NCBI GenBank assembly: GCA_963707575.1
Contig: OY970171.1
Span: forward strand, 2,790,001 to 2,854,000
DNA length: 64,000 nucleotides
DNA from: Gaiellasilicea sp963707575
Lineage (GTDB): Bacteria; Actinomycetota; Thermoleophilia; Gaiellales; Gaiellaceae
Direction: 5' to 3'
The notes under the pieces are model-generated. The model ran no database searches. It saw only the letters and a program-made list of their open reading frames with translations, and was not told the origin of the DNA. Position numbers and translations under genes: made by a program. Each line of letters starts with the position of its first letter. Position 1 is the first letter of the stretch. Of the stretch, positions 9,066 through 16,787 are shown piece by piece.

Positions 9066-9071
9066 TACCAT
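9066..9071 (+). promoter_or_regulatory. -10-like hexamer TACCAT, leaderless start of ccmE
   Basis: TACCAT ends 7 bases before the GTG at 9079, just after the stop of the 80-residue gene. It supports GTG 9079 over longer in-frame starts that would lack the N-terminal membrane anchor position. Confidence 0.5.
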
Positions 9072-9078
9072 CACCGCA

Positions 9079-9486
9079 GTGGCCAGGAAGCGCAGCCCTG
9101 CGCGTCTCGTGATCGCGCTCTCCGTCGCCGCGGCGCTCGCGGTGTTCCTGCTCTACGCGTCGATCGCTGGCGGCGGCACGGCGATGGTGCAGCCGAGCGA
9201 GCTCGACGGCCGCACGAGCCGGGTGTCCCTTGCGGGCCACGTCGTCGGCGTTCCCACGGGGGATTCGTACGCCCCCGGCGGCCTCCGCTTTCAGGTGCGT
9301 GACATCAAGGGCGGCAAGACGGAGCTGGTGACGGTGCACTACACGGGCTCCGTCCCCGACCAGTTCCGGCCCAAGCGGGACATCGTCGTGGACGGACGAC
9401 TGCAGAACGGTGTCTTCGTGGCCGAGCGCGACTCGCTGATCACGAAGTGCCCGTCGAAGTACGCCCCGGACAAGAAGAGCACCTAG
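9079..9486 (+). CDS. ccmE: cytochrome c maturation haem chaperone CcmE, CxxxY type
   Basis: A 135-residue periplasm-facing haem chaperone. An N-terminal membrane anchor (residues 9-28) is followed by the OB-fold: SELDGRTSRVSLAGHVV, LRFQVRDIKGG, LVTVHYTGSVPDQF and DIVVDGRL. The haem-attachment site usually has His in HxxxY. Here the matching position is Cys124 in CPSKY (Cys124, Tyr128), the variant known from some sulfate reducers and archaea. CcmE receives haem from CcmC/ABCD and hands it to CcmF. The GTG start is supported by the leaderless hexamer. ccmF and a CcmI-like gene follow on the same strand. ccmA-D and ccmG/H are not in this window. Confidence 0.88.
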   Translation: MARKRSPARLVIALSVAAALAVFLLYASIAGGGTAMVQPSELDGRTSRVSLAGHVVGVPTGDSYAPGGLRFQVRDIKGGKTELVTVHYTGSVPDQFRPKRDIVVDGRLQNGVFVAERDSLITKCPSKYAPDKKST

Positions 9487-9554
9487 TGCGACTTCAGGCA
9501 ATGCCCTCCTGGCTCCTGGCGCGCGATCAGCGGCGCCATGCGTCGTCCTCAGTC

Positions 9555-9580
9555 GCGCCGATATCTTCGGATATCGGCGC
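9555..9580 (+). terminator. perfect 11-bp hairpin with UUCG tetraloop between ccmE and ccmF
   Basis: GCGCCGATATC (9555-9565), TTCG, GATATCGGCGC (9570-9580). The loop is closed by C-G, giving the very stable cUUCGg tetraloop. No T-tract follows, so a classical terminator is uncertain. It could attenuate or stabilise the transcript between ccmE and ccmF. The rest of 9487-9649 shows nothing else I recognise. Confidence 0.6.
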
Positions 9581-9649
9581 TCCCTGCGTCCTAGCCTGGC
9601 TTGCTGCTCCCACGCCAGAAACCAGGCCGCACCACCTGAAGACGCACTA

Positions 9650-11644
9650 ATGCCGGAGCTCGGCCGCGCCGCGCTCGTCGTCACGCTCGGGCTGGCGCTC
9701 TACGCCGTCGTCGCGGGTGCCTACGCCGCGCACACGCGCCGCCGCCGGCTCGCGCTTTCGGCCCAGAACGCGTTGATCGGTGCGTTCGCCTCCACGCTCG
9801 TCGCCTCTGGCGTGCTCCTCGCCGCGCTCGTCCGCAACGACTTCTCCTTCGTCTACGCCGCGGCGCACACGAGCCGCGAGCTCCCGACCGGCTACACGAT
9901 CTCGGCCTTCTGGGGCGGTCAGGAAGGCTCGCTGCTGCTGTGGCTGCTGATCCTGACCGGCTACGCGGCCGCGGCCGTCCTCCTGAACCGGCGCAGCGCG
10001 CGCGACCTCGTCGCCTGGGTCGTGCCGGTGCTCGGGGGCATCGCGCTCTTCTTCGCCTTTCTCGTCGTCGCAGTCGCAAGCCCGTTTGCGACCCAGGTCG
10101 CGCCGCTCGACGGACGCGGGCTCAATCCGAGCCTGCAGAACCCGTACATGATGGCCCACCCGCCGTTGCTCTACCTCGGTTACGTCGGCCTCGCCGTCCC
10201 GTTCGCCTTCGCGATGGGGGCGCTGCTCGCCCGCCGCACGGACGAGCGCTGGATCATCTCGACCCGCCGCTGGACGCTCGTCGCCTGGACGGCGCTCGGC
10301 GTCGGACAACTCCTCGGCGCGCATTGGGCCTACGAGGAGGTGGGCTGGGGCGGCTACTACGCGTGGGATCCGGTCGAGAACGCCGCGCTGATGCCGTGGC
10401 TCGCCGCGACGGCGTTCCTGCACTCCGTGATGATCCAGGAGAAGCGCGGCATGCTGAAGGTCTGGAACGTCCTGCTCGTGCTGTTCGCGTTCGCACTCTC
10501 GCTCTTCGGCACGTTCCTGACCCGCTCGGGGATCGTCAGCTCGATCCACTCCTTCACCCAGAGCTCGATCGGGCCGTGGTTCCTCGCCTTCATCTGTGTG
10601 GTCGTGGCGGGGTCGCTGGCCCTGATCTTCTCGCGGCTGCCGATCCTGCGCGCGCGCTCGCGGCTGGAGTCGCTCGTCTCCCGGGAGGCGACGTTCCTCT
10701 ACAACAACCTGCTGCTCGTCGCGCTGACGCTGACCATCCTCTGGGGCGTCGCCTACCCGATCCTGCACGAGGCGGTCTACGGCGAGCAGCGGCTCGTCGG
10801 CCAGGGCTACTACAACTTCTTCCTCCGCGTCTTCGGGCTGCCGCTCCTGCTCCTGATGGGGCTCGGGCCGCTCGTCGCCTGGCGGCGGGCGTCTCTGCGT
10901 AGCCTCGCGGTCACCTTCCTCTGGCCTTTCGGCTTCGCCCTCGCGACGGGGCTCGTGCTGCTGGCGCTCGGCGCGGGCTCGTCGATCCCGGGCCTGATCG
11001 CGTACACCTTCTCGGCGTTCGTGCTCGCCTCGATCGTGTTCGAGTTCGCTCGGGGGACGCGTGCCCGTCGCGCGCTCGCGGGTGGCTCGTGGCCGCGCGC
11101 CTTCTCCGACCTGGTCGGCCGGAACCGGCGGCGCTACGGCGGCTACATCGTCCACGCCGCGATCGTGCTGCTCGCGATCGGCATCGCGGGCTCGAGCGCG
11201 TACGACAAGGTGAGCGAGCGGCAGCTCGCGCCCGGGCAGACGCTCGAGGTGGGCGACTACCGCCTCACGTATCTGCGCCTGGACGAGCGTCCTGCGGCGA
11301 ACGCCACCGAGGTGCGGGCGGTCGTGGGCGTCGAGCGCGGCGGGCGCGACCTCGGGACCGTCGAGGCGGGTAAGAACGCGTACACGGCGGAGCAGCAGGT
11401 CTCGAACGAGGTCGGGATCCGCAGCGACCTGGTCACGGGCGAGGACCTGTTCGTAATCGCCGAGCAGGTGAACGCCGATGGCACGGTCTACCTCCGCGTG
11501 TTCGTGAAGCCGCTCGTGAACCTGATCTGGCTCGCCGGGCTCGTCTTCCTGCTCGGGTCGCTGATCGCCCTCTGGCCGGACGCGCGGGAGCAGCGCCGGC
11601 TCGCGCAGCGCTACGCCCGCGCCGGCGTCGCCGTGGGGCGATGA
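9650..11644 (+). CDS. ccmF: haem lyase CcmF/NrfE-family cytochrome c assembly protein
   Basis: A 664-residue polytopic membrane protein of the haem-handling HemYC family. The diagnostic WWD-type motif is present: WGGYYAWDPVENAALMPWL, preceded by WAYEEVGWG. Conserved His residues lie in AHPPLLYLGY and ILHEAV. An early WGGQEGSLLLW motif is also characteristic of CcmF. A large C-terminal extracytoplasmic domain (about 505-625) precedes the last membrane segment. CcmF ligates haem from CcmE to apocytochrome CxxCH. Length is typical (600-660). The stop overlaps the ATG of the next gene (ATGA). Confidence 0.92.
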   Translation: MPELGRAALVVTLGLALYAVVAGAYAAHTRRRRLALSAQNALIGAFASTLVASGVLLAALVRNDFSFVYAAAHTSRELPTGYTISAFWGGQEGSLLLWLLILTGYAAAAVLLNRRSARDLVAWVVPVLGGIALFFAFLVVAVASPFATQVAPLDGRGLNPSLQNPYMMAHPPLLYLGYVGLAVPFAFAMGALLARRTDERWIISTRRWTLVAWTALGVGQLLGAHWAYEEVGWGGYYAWDPVENAALMPWLAATAFLHSVMIQEKRGMLKVWNVLLVLFAFALSLFGTFLTRSGIVSSIHSFTQSSIGPWFLAFICVVVAGSLALIFSRLPILRARSRLESLVSREATFLYNNLLLVALTLTILWGVAYPILHEAVYGEQRLVGQGYYNFFLRVFGLPLLLLMGLGPLVAWRRASLRSLAVTFLWPFGFALATGLVLLALGAGSSIPGLIAYTFSAFVLASIVFEFARGTRARRALAGGSWPRAFSDLVGRNRRRYGGYIVHAAIVLLAIGIAGSSAYDKVSERQLAPGQTLEVGDYRLTYLRLDERPAANATEVRAVVGVERGGRDLGTVEAGKNAYTAEQQVSNEVGIRSDLVTGEDLFVIAEQVNADGTVYLRVFVKPLVNLIWLAGLVFLLGSLIALWPDAREQRRLAQRYARAGVAVGR

Positions 11645-11964
11645 CGGTCGCGCTCCTGCTCGGCGCCCTGCTCGCTGCGGGCTGCGTCGTGCTCGTCGCG
11701 CTGCCGTACCTGCGGGAGCCGTCCACGGCGGACGACGTGCTCGACCAGCCGGGTGAGCTGGAGCGCCGGCAGCTCGAGCTCGCCGAGGTGCGCGACCGTG
11801 CGCTCGCCGCCCTGAAGGAGCTGGAGCTCGACCACCGCACCGGCAAGGTCTCGGACGAGGACTATCGCGCGCTCGTCGGGCCTCTCCGCCGGGAGGCGGC
11901 CGAGGCCCTGCGGGCGCTCGAGTTGCGGGCAGGTGCGGCGAAGCCCGTTGCCACGGACGTGTAG
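11641..11964 (+). CDS. short CcmI/CycH N-terminal-like membrane protein
   Basis: A 107-residue protein with one N-terminal membrane helix (residues 2-24), then a charged coiled region: RRQLELAEVRDRALAALKEL and the motif GKVSDEDYRALV, typical of the CcmI N-terminal domain (GKISEEEY-type). No TPR domain follows, so it is a minimal version of the apocytochrome chaperone subunit. It is coupled to ccmF by a 4-base overlap. A role in cytochrome c assembly is inferred from position and motif. Confidence 0.7.
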   Translation: MTVALLLGALLAAGCVVLVALPYLREPSTADDVLDQPGELERRQLELAEVRDRALAALKELELDHRTGKVSDEDYRALVGPLRREAAEALRALELRAGAAKPVATDV

Positions 11965-11992
11965 CGACCTTCCCGGCGGGTAGAGACGGACG

Positions 11993-12154
11993 GTGGAGCC
12001 ACTCGGTCCCCAGCCGCCGGAGATCCCGGAGCCGTATCCGCCGCCGGGTGAGCTCGATCCACCCCAGCCGCCGGAGATCCCCGAGCCGTACCCGCCGCCG
12101 GGCGAGCTCGACCCGCCCGAGCCGCCGCAGATCCCCGAGCCCGGGCCGCTGTAG
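11993..12154 (+). CDS. proline-rich tandem-repeat mini-ORF
   Basis: Possible 53-residue protein from a GTG at 11993, ending TAG at 12154. It is almost entirely two and a half copies of an 18-residue unit, QPPEIPEPYPPPGELDPP. The synonymous codon differences between copies (CCG/CCC, TAT/TAC, GGT/GGC, GAT/GAC) with conserved amino acids suggest selection on the peptide. There is no signal peptide, and no convincing ribosome-binding site; a TAGAGA lies 7 bases upstream but does not fit the TANNNT form. It sits between the cytochrome assembly genes and the M23 peptidase. It may also be a non-coding minisatellite. Confidence 0.4.
   Translation: MEPLGPQPPEIPEPYPPPGELDPPQPPEIPEPYPPPGELDPPEPPQIPEPGPL
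12011..12142 (+). repeat. 54-bp tandem repeat, about 2.4 copies
   Basis: Two full 54-bp units (12011-12064 and 12065-12118) and a diverged partial third (12119-12142). The units are in frame with the proline-rich mini-ORF. Differences between copies are mostly at third codon positions. Confidence 0.85.
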
Positions 12155-12308
12155 CCGCGGCTCGACGGCGCTGAGCGGGGTGTGTTCCAGCCTTCGGGCC
12201 CGTCGGCTCGGCACGTCTTCCCTGCAAACCTGCCGAAAAGCTCGCTAGACTGCTCGACGGCCGCTTCCGGAGAGGGACGGCCGACCCTCTGACGAAACTA
12301 CCTTCGGG

Positions 12309-13514
12309 ATGCCCCGTCTCCTCATCGGTCTCGCGGCGGCGTGCGCCTGCAGCGCGCTGCTCCTGGCGCCGACCGCTCCCGGCCAGGACGGAACCGAGCA
12401 ACGCAAGCGGGCCGTCGACTCCAAGATCGACCGGCTCCAGGACAAGATCGACCGCGCCCGCGAGAAGGAAGGCGTGCTCAGCTCCCAGATCGCCGTGGTC
12501 ACGGCGAAGATCCGCGCGCTCGAGGACGACGTCGGCGCTGCGGAGGTGCGGCTCGACCAGCTCGAAGGCGTGCTCGCCCTGCACCAGCGCAAGCTCGACC
12601 GCCTGAACGAGCTCTTCTTCACCCAGACGAGCCGGCTGATCTTCCTCCAGCGCCAGCACAAGGCCGCGATCGAGCGGCTGAACAAGCGGGTCGTGGAGAT
12701 CTACACGTCCGATCCGACCGAGCCGCTGACCGTCGTGCTCGAGGCCGCGAGCTTCGGCGACATGCTCGATCAGCTGGAGTTCCTGGACACGATCGGCCGG
12801 CAGGACGAGAAGATCGCGCGCGAGGTCGAGCAGGCCAAGATCTCCATGCGCGAGACGCGCGAGGCGACGCGCAAGACGCGCAACCAGCAGCGGGAGACGA
12901 GGAACGAGGTGGCGGCGAGGACGGAGGAGCAGCGTGAGGTCCGCGACCGGCTCGCGTGGAGCCAGCGGCAGCTCGCGACCGCCCGTCGCGACAAGAACGA
13001 GGCGCTCGCCTCGACGCGCGCCACGCGCGAGGACTACCTGCACGAGGTCGAGGGCCTGCTCGCCCAGAGCGCAGAGCTTGCAGCGAAGATCCAGGCCGCG
13101 CAGTCGGCGGCCGTCTCGTCCTCCACGCCGATGACCTCGGCCCCGTCGGCGTCCGGGTTCGTGTGGCCGGTCCAGGGCATTCTCACGAGCTCCTTCGGCT
13201 GGCGCTGGGGCCGGATGCACGAGGGCATCGACATTGCCGTGGGCAGCGGCACGCCCGTCGTCGCATCGGCTGCCGGGACGGTGATCGTGGCCGGCTGGAT
13301 GGGCGGCTACGGCAACCTCGTCGTGGTCGACCACGGCAACGGCATCGCCACGGCGTACGGCCACAACACGAGCGTCGCCGTGGGCGTCGGCCAGTCCGTC
13401 GCGCAGGGCCAGGTGATCGCGTACTCCGGGAACACGGGCAACTCGACGGGGCCCCACGTGCACTTCGAGGTGCGCGTGAACGGCGGCGCAGTCGACCCGC
13501 TCGGCTACCTCTAG
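12309..13514 (+). CDS. secreted coiled-coil M23 peptidoglycan peptidase (EnvC/NlpD-like)
   Basis: A 401-residue exported protein. A signal peptide (about 1-25, LLIGLAAACACSALLL, likely cleavage after AP-GQ) is followed by a long coiled coil (about 30-260) rich in Lys/Glu/Arg heptads. An LytM/M23 domain (about 282-401) ends the protein. The zinc site is complete: His304 and Asp308 in HEGID, and His383/His385 in HVHFE, so it should be an active endopeptidase rather than a degenerate activator. The order coiled coil then M23 resembles EnvC and actinobacterial RipA-independent hydrolases that split septal peptidoglycan. TACCTT lies only 4 bases before the ATG, so promoter assignment is unclear. 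Confidence 0.9.
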   Translation: MPRLLIGLAAACACSALLLAPTAPGQDGTEQRKRAVDSKIDRLQDKIDRAREKEGVLSSQIAVVTAKIRALEDDVGAAEVRLDQLEGVLALHQRKLDRLNELFFTQTSRLIFLQRQHKAAIERLNKRVVEIYTSDPTEPLTVVLEAASFGDMLDQLEFLDTIGRQDEKIAREVEQAKISMRETREATRKTRNQQRETRNEVAARTEEQREVRDRLAWSQRQLATARRDKNEALASTRATREDYLHEVEGLLAQSAELAAKIQAAQSAAVSSSTPMTSAPSASGFVWPVQGILTSSFGWRWGRMHEGIDIAVGSGTPVVASAAGTVIVAGWMGGYGNLVVVDHGNGIATAYGHNTSVAVGVGQSVAQGQVIAYSGNTGNSTGPHVHFEVRVNGGAVDPLGYL

Positions 13515-13665
13515 CCTCCCGCGCCCCTGGCCGGGCGGCTCCCGGCGGGCGGAGCCCGCCTCCGCCGCCCTCGCGCGCCTGAGCGCACGCGGCTCTCCGG
13601 GTCTGGCCTCACGGCCTATCCCCTCCGGCCGCGCACGCTCAGTCACGCGCCAGGAACGCGGGAGG
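13515..13665. repeat. structured intergenic repeat, family 2 copy 1
   Basis: It begins directly after the M23 stop. Terminal inverted arms CCTCCCGCG (13515-13523) and CGCGGGAGG (13657-13665) pair perfectly and extend through CCTGGC/GCCAGG. Inside is a perfect hairpin GGCGGGC-GGA-GCCCGCC. A second copy at 41358-41506 has the same outer arms and the same GGA-loop hairpin with swapped base pairs. It lies between convergent genes and could act as a bidirectional terminator. No T-tract is present. Confidence 0.65.
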
Positions 13666-13687
13666 AAGCCGCAGACGGCGCACAGCG

Positions 13688-14296
13688 CTACGCTGCTGCG
13701 GCGCCGGGGTCTTCGCGCCGGAAGCCGTCGCCTGTGAGCGACTCGGGGAGCACCTCGGCCGTGACGACGTGCAGGTCGGGCAAGGCCCGCCAGCGCTCGT
13801 CGAGGCCCAGGCCGTAGCCGGCGAAGAGCTCGTCCGGGACGGTGAAGCCGACGTAGTCGAGCGGGACGTCGTCGACCAGCCGTCGATACGGACGATCGAG
13901 CAGCGTCACCGCCGAGAGGGACGCGAGCCGACGAAGCGACAGCGTCCGCGTGAGGAAGTTCAGCGTCAGCCCCGTGTCGACGACGTCCTCGACGACGAGC
14001 ACGTCGCGTCCCATCACCGGCTCGTCGAGGTCCTTCAGCAGCCGGACGGAGCCGCTCCGGCCCCCTGAGTACGCCGCCAGCTCGAGGAAGTCGAGGCCGT
14101 GCTCGATCGGGAGCGCACGCGAGAGGTCGGCGAGGAAGACGGCACTGGACTTGAGCGGCGCCACGAGCAGGGGGTTTCGGCCCGCGTACACCTCGGTGAG
14201 CTCGGCTCCGAGCTCACCGACACGCCGGGCTATCTCCTGCCGCGAGAGGTAGACCGCCCCGATCGGATGGCCCTCCTCGCGGAGCGCGTCCAGCAT
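13688..14296 (-). CDS. hpt: hypoxanthine-guanine phosphoribosyltransferase
   Basis: A 202-residue type I phosphoribosyltransferase for purine salvage. The PRPP loop is VLVVEDVVDTGLTLNFL (two acidic residues then DTG). Other family landmarks are YLSRQEIARRV near the N-terminus, PLKSSAVFLADL (the flexible/PPi loop region normally LKG, here LKS), and the purine-base segment DYVGFTVPDELFAGYGL. Length is slightly above the usual 175-190; an in-frame GTG about 14 codons in (VYLSRQEI) could be the real start. It lies 13 bases after the stop of the nuclease-like gene, so the two are probably co-transcribed. Confidence 0.88.
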   Translation of the reverse strand: MLDALREEGHPIGAVYLSRQEIARRVGELGAELTEVYAGRNPLLVAPLKSSAVFLADLSRALPIEHGLDFLELAAYSGGRSGSVRLLKDLDEPVMGRDVLVVEDVVDTGLTLNFLTRTLSLRRLASLSAVTLLDRPYRRLVDDVPLDYVGFTVPDELFAGYGLGLDERWRALPDLHVVTAEVLPESLTGDGFRREDPGAAAA

Positions 14297-14309
14297 CAGG
14301 TCGCGGTCC

Positions 14310-14678
14310 TCAGGACGCCAGCCTCAGCCGGTAGCGCTGTGCGAGCCGCTCGATGTCGCGGCGGTAGAAGAGCTTCACCTTCACGCCGGGATAGAGCCGG
14401 CGGACCTCGCGCAGCTTGCGGTTCTTACGCGTGACGAGCGACTGCCGCATCACCGTGACCTCGACGTAGAGGTCCTGCTCGGGGAGGTAGAAGTCCGGTG
14501 TGAAGGCGCTCGTGACGCGGCCGTCCGGGTCGCGGGCGAGCACGAAGGTCCTCGGCTCGTAGTCCCACCTGAGGCCGTAGAAGTCGAGGATCTTCGCGCA
14601 CTCCAGCTCGACCTCGTTCGCGAACCTGGGCGGGGCCGCTCCGGCGTACGCCCTGAACGAAGGCTGTTGCCAGGGCAC
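14310..14678 (-). CDS. PD-(D/E)XK nuclease-like small protein
   Basis: A 122-residue protein from GTG 14678. The fold signature reads: a helix with NEVELECAKILDFYGL (the conserved Glu), YEPRTFVL, then TSAFTPDFYLPEQDLYVEVTV where Asp and the E-x-V give the PD-(D/E)xK-type core, and KNRKLREVRRLYP plus KVKLFYRRD. This resembles the small Vsr/VRR-like or T7 endonuclease I-like restriction-fold proteins found alone in Actinobacteria. A TACCCT hexamer 7 bases before GTG 14678 supports this start. A second GTG at 14696 would lie over the hexamer. Substrate unknown. It is upstream of hpt and divergent from the metallophosphoesterase. Confidence 0.65.
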   Translation of the reverse strand: MPWQQPSFRAYAGAAPPRFANEVELECAKILDFYGLRWDYEPRTFVLARDPDGRVTSAFTPDFYLPEQDLYVEVTVMRQSLVTRKNRKLREVRRLYPGVKVKLFYRRDIERLAQRYRLRLAS

Positions 14679-14685
14679 GGAATCC

Positions 14686-14691
14686 AGGGTA
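14686..14691 (-). promoter_or_regulatory. -10-like hexamer TACCCT for the nuclease-like gene
   Basis: On the minus strand, TACCCT ends 7 bases before GTG 14678. It decides the start in favour of 14678. Confidence 0.5.
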
Positions 14692-14716
14692 CTCACCGTC
14701 CCGGACGGCCCCGTCT

Positions 14717-14722
14717 TACACT
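14717..14722 (+). promoter_or_regulatory. -10-like hexamer TACACT for the cDPG operon
   Basis: TACACT ends 8 bases before the ATG at 14731, the first gene of the metallophosphoesterase/cDPG operon. No ribosome-binding site is seen. This is probably the only promoter of the four-gene operon, because all later junctions overlap. Confidence 0.5.
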
Positions 14723-14730
14723 GCACCCTC

Positions 14731-15537
14731 ATGGGCGCCGCTCCTCCCGACACGTTCACGATCGCCCATCTCTCCGATCTGCACTGCGGCGGGCAGTACT
14801 TCGTGCCCGGCCTACTCGAGCGTGCGATCGGCGAGATCAACGACCTGAGGCCGAACATCGTCGTCTGCTCGGGCGACCTGACCACCTTCGGCTTCAAGCA
14901 CGAGTACCAGGAGGCGAAGAGCTACCTCGACCGGATCGAGTGCGACTCGCTGGTCGTGATCCCCGGGAACCACGACTCGCGGAACGTCGGCTACGTCCAC
15001 TTCGAGGAGCTGTTCGGCGATCGCAACTCGGTACTGCGGGTGGGCGACGTGACGGTCGTCGCGGTCGACTCCACCGAGCCCGACCTCGATCACGGGCAGA
15101 TCGGGCGGGGCCGCTACCGCTGGATCGAGGAGCAGTTCGAGCCTCCGGCACGCCTGCGCGTCTTCGTCTGTCACCACCATCTGCTGCCCGTGCCCGGCAC
15201 CGGACGCGAGCGCAACGTGATCTACGACGCGGGCGACACGATCGAGACCCTCCAGCGCGCGGGCGTCCATCTCGTCCTCTCCGGCCACAAGCACGTGCCC
15301 TACGCGTGGCGGCTCGAGAACCTCTTCGTCGTCAACACGGGCACCGTCTCCTCCCTGCGCCTGAGAGGCAATACGAGACCCTGTTACAACGTCGTGGAGG
15401 TCTCCGGGAGCCACGTCGACGTCTGGCGCAAGCATCCGTTCCACGGGCAGGAGCGGATCATCCAGTTCTCGCTCGACACCTTCGCGTACGAGAAGTACAC
15501 GGGCCGGATCGAGGACGAGGTGACGACCCGCTCATGA
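14731..15537 (+). CDS. calcineurin-like metallophosphoesterase
   Basis: A 268-residue metallophosphoesterase. All five blocks are visible: IAHLSDLHCGG (Asp-x-His), VVCSGDLTTFG, VIPGNHDSRNVG, CHHHLLP and VLSGHKHVPY. This is a complete dinuclear-metal site, so the enzyme should be active on a phosphodiester or phosphomonoester. It is the first gene of a four-gene operon and overlaps the cyclic 2,3-diphosphoglycerate synthetase start by ATGA. From this context a role in opening or removing cyclic 2,3-diphosphoglycerate or a related phosphate is attractive. That is inference only; the fold covers many substrates. Confidence 0.88.
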   Translation: MGAAPPDTFTIAHLSDLHCGGQYFVPGLLERAIGEINDLRPNIVVCSGDLTTFGFKHEYQEAKSYLDRIECDSLVVIPGNHDSRNVGYVHFEELFGDRNSVLRVGDVTVVAVDSTEPDLDHGQIGRGRYRWIEEQFEPPARLRVFVCHHHLLPVPGTGRERNVIYDAGDTIETLQRAGVHLVLSGHKHVPYAWRLENLFVVNTGTVSSLRLRGNTRPCYNVVEVSGSHVDVWRKHPFHGQERIIQFSLDTFAYEKYTGRIEDEVTTRS

Positions 15538-16787
15538 CGAGGGCGGTGGCGCTCATCGACGGGGAGCACTATGCGCCGGTCGTGCGCGCGGCGCTCGAGG
15601 AGCTGCCGTACGACGTGGTCGCCGCGCACCTGCTCGGCGGCACGGAGAAGCTGCGCGGCGACGACGACTACGGGGTGCCGCTCGCCGACACGCTCGACCT
15701 CGCCCTGGACGAGCACCGGCCCGAGCTCGTCGTCGACCTCTCCGACGAGCCGGTGCTGGGGCCGCGCGAGCGCTTCGCGGTCGCGAGCCGCGTGCTGGCG
15801 CGCGGGGTGCCGTACGTCGGCGCCGACTTTCGCTTCGATCCGCCCGTCTTCGAGCCGTTCGAGCTGCCGTCGATCGGGATCGTCGGCACCGGCAAGCGGG
15901 TCGGCAAGACGGCGATCACGGCTCACGCGGCACAGCTGCTCTCGCGCGACCGCAAGCTCGTCGTCGTGGCGATGGGGCGTGGCGGGCCGCCCGAGCCGGA
16001 GGTCGTGAACGTGGCGCCGACGGTGGACGCGCTGCTGGAGCTGGCCGACTCCGGGCGGCATGCCGCGTCCGACCATCTCGAGACGGCGGCGCTCGCCGGC
16101 GTCACCACCGTCGGCTGCCGGCGCTGCGGCGGCGGGCTGGCCGGAGCCGTGTTCTCGTCGAACGTGCACGACGGTGCCCGTCGCGCCGTCGAGCTCGAGC
16201 CGGAGCTCGTCCTCTTCGACGGCAGCGGGGCGGCGCTGCCGCCGGTCGCGACGCGGCGGCGCATCCTCGTCGTGAACGCCCAGCAGGACCCGGCCGTCGC
16301 CACCGGCTATCTGAACGGCTACCGCCACCTGATCTCGGACCTCGTCGTGCTCACCATGGCCGAGGACGGCTCGGGGTGGGAGGAGCTGGCCGAGCGCGCC
16401 TCCGAGCTCGCTCCGCGGGTGGTCGCGACCACGCTGCGTCCGCGCCCCGCCGAGCCGGTGGCGGGCCGGCGCGTCGCGTTCTTCTCGACCGCGCCCGAGA
16501 GCGCACACGATTGCTTCCGACGGCACCTCGCCGACGAGCACGGTGCCGAGGTCGTCCACGTCTCGGGGAACCTCTCGAACCGGTCGATGTTGCGCGAGGA
16601 GCTCGCAGCGGTCGACGCCGAGGTCTTTCTCGTCGAGCTGAAGGCCGCCGCGATCGACGTCGTCGCGACAGCCGGGCGCGAGCGTGGGGTGGACGTGGTG
16701 TTGGCGGGGAGCGACGTGCTCTCGGTGGGCGACGGGCCAGGTCTGGACGAGGAGCTGCAGCGGCTGGCCTCGGAGGCCACCGCGTGA
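15534..16787 (+). CDS. cpgS: cyclic 2,3-diphosphoglycerate synthetase
   Basis: A 417-residue protein that I recognise as the family of archaeal cyclic 2,3-diphosphoglycerate synthetase, which uses ATP to form the intramolecular pyrophosphate of 2,3-DPG. Residues 1-110 form a Rossmann-like N-terminal part (VALIDGEHYAPVVRAAL; LVVDLSDEPVLGPRERF). A P-loop IGIVGTGKRVGKTAIT lies near 114-129. Later blocks include VVVAMGRGGPPEPE, a Cys pair CRRCGGG, and VLFDGSGAALPPV. Length is close to the Methanothermus enzyme (about 460). The adjacent 2-phosphoglycerate kinase supplies the substrate in the same pathway, which strongly supports the call. It overlaps both neighbours by 4 bases (ATGA, GTGA). Confidence 0.82.
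   Translation: MTRAVALIDGEHYAPVVRAALEELPYDVVAAHLLGGTEKLRGDDDYGVPLADTLDLALDEHRPELVVDLSDEPVLGPRERFAVASRVLARGVPYVGADFRFDPPVFEPFELPSIGIVGTGKRVGKTAITAHAAQLLSRDRKLVVVAMGRGGPPEPEVVNVAPTVDALLELADSGRHAASDHLETAALAGVTTVGCRRCGGGLAGAVFSSNVHDGARRAVELEPELVLFDGSGAALPPVATRRRILVVNAQQDPAVATGYLNGYRHLISDLVVLTMAEDGSGWEELAERASELAPRVVATTLRPRPAEPVAGRRVAFFSTAPESAHDCFRRHLADEHGAEVVHVSGNLSNRSMLREELAAVDAEVFLVELKAAAIDVVATAGRERGVDVVLAGSDVLSVGDGPGLDEELQRLASEATA

Noticed and set aside
9647..12214. 855-codon open frame on the minus strand
   Set aside because: It is antisense to ccmF and the CcmI-like gene; sequence is low-complexity Arg/Glu/Asp/His-rich without any family motif.
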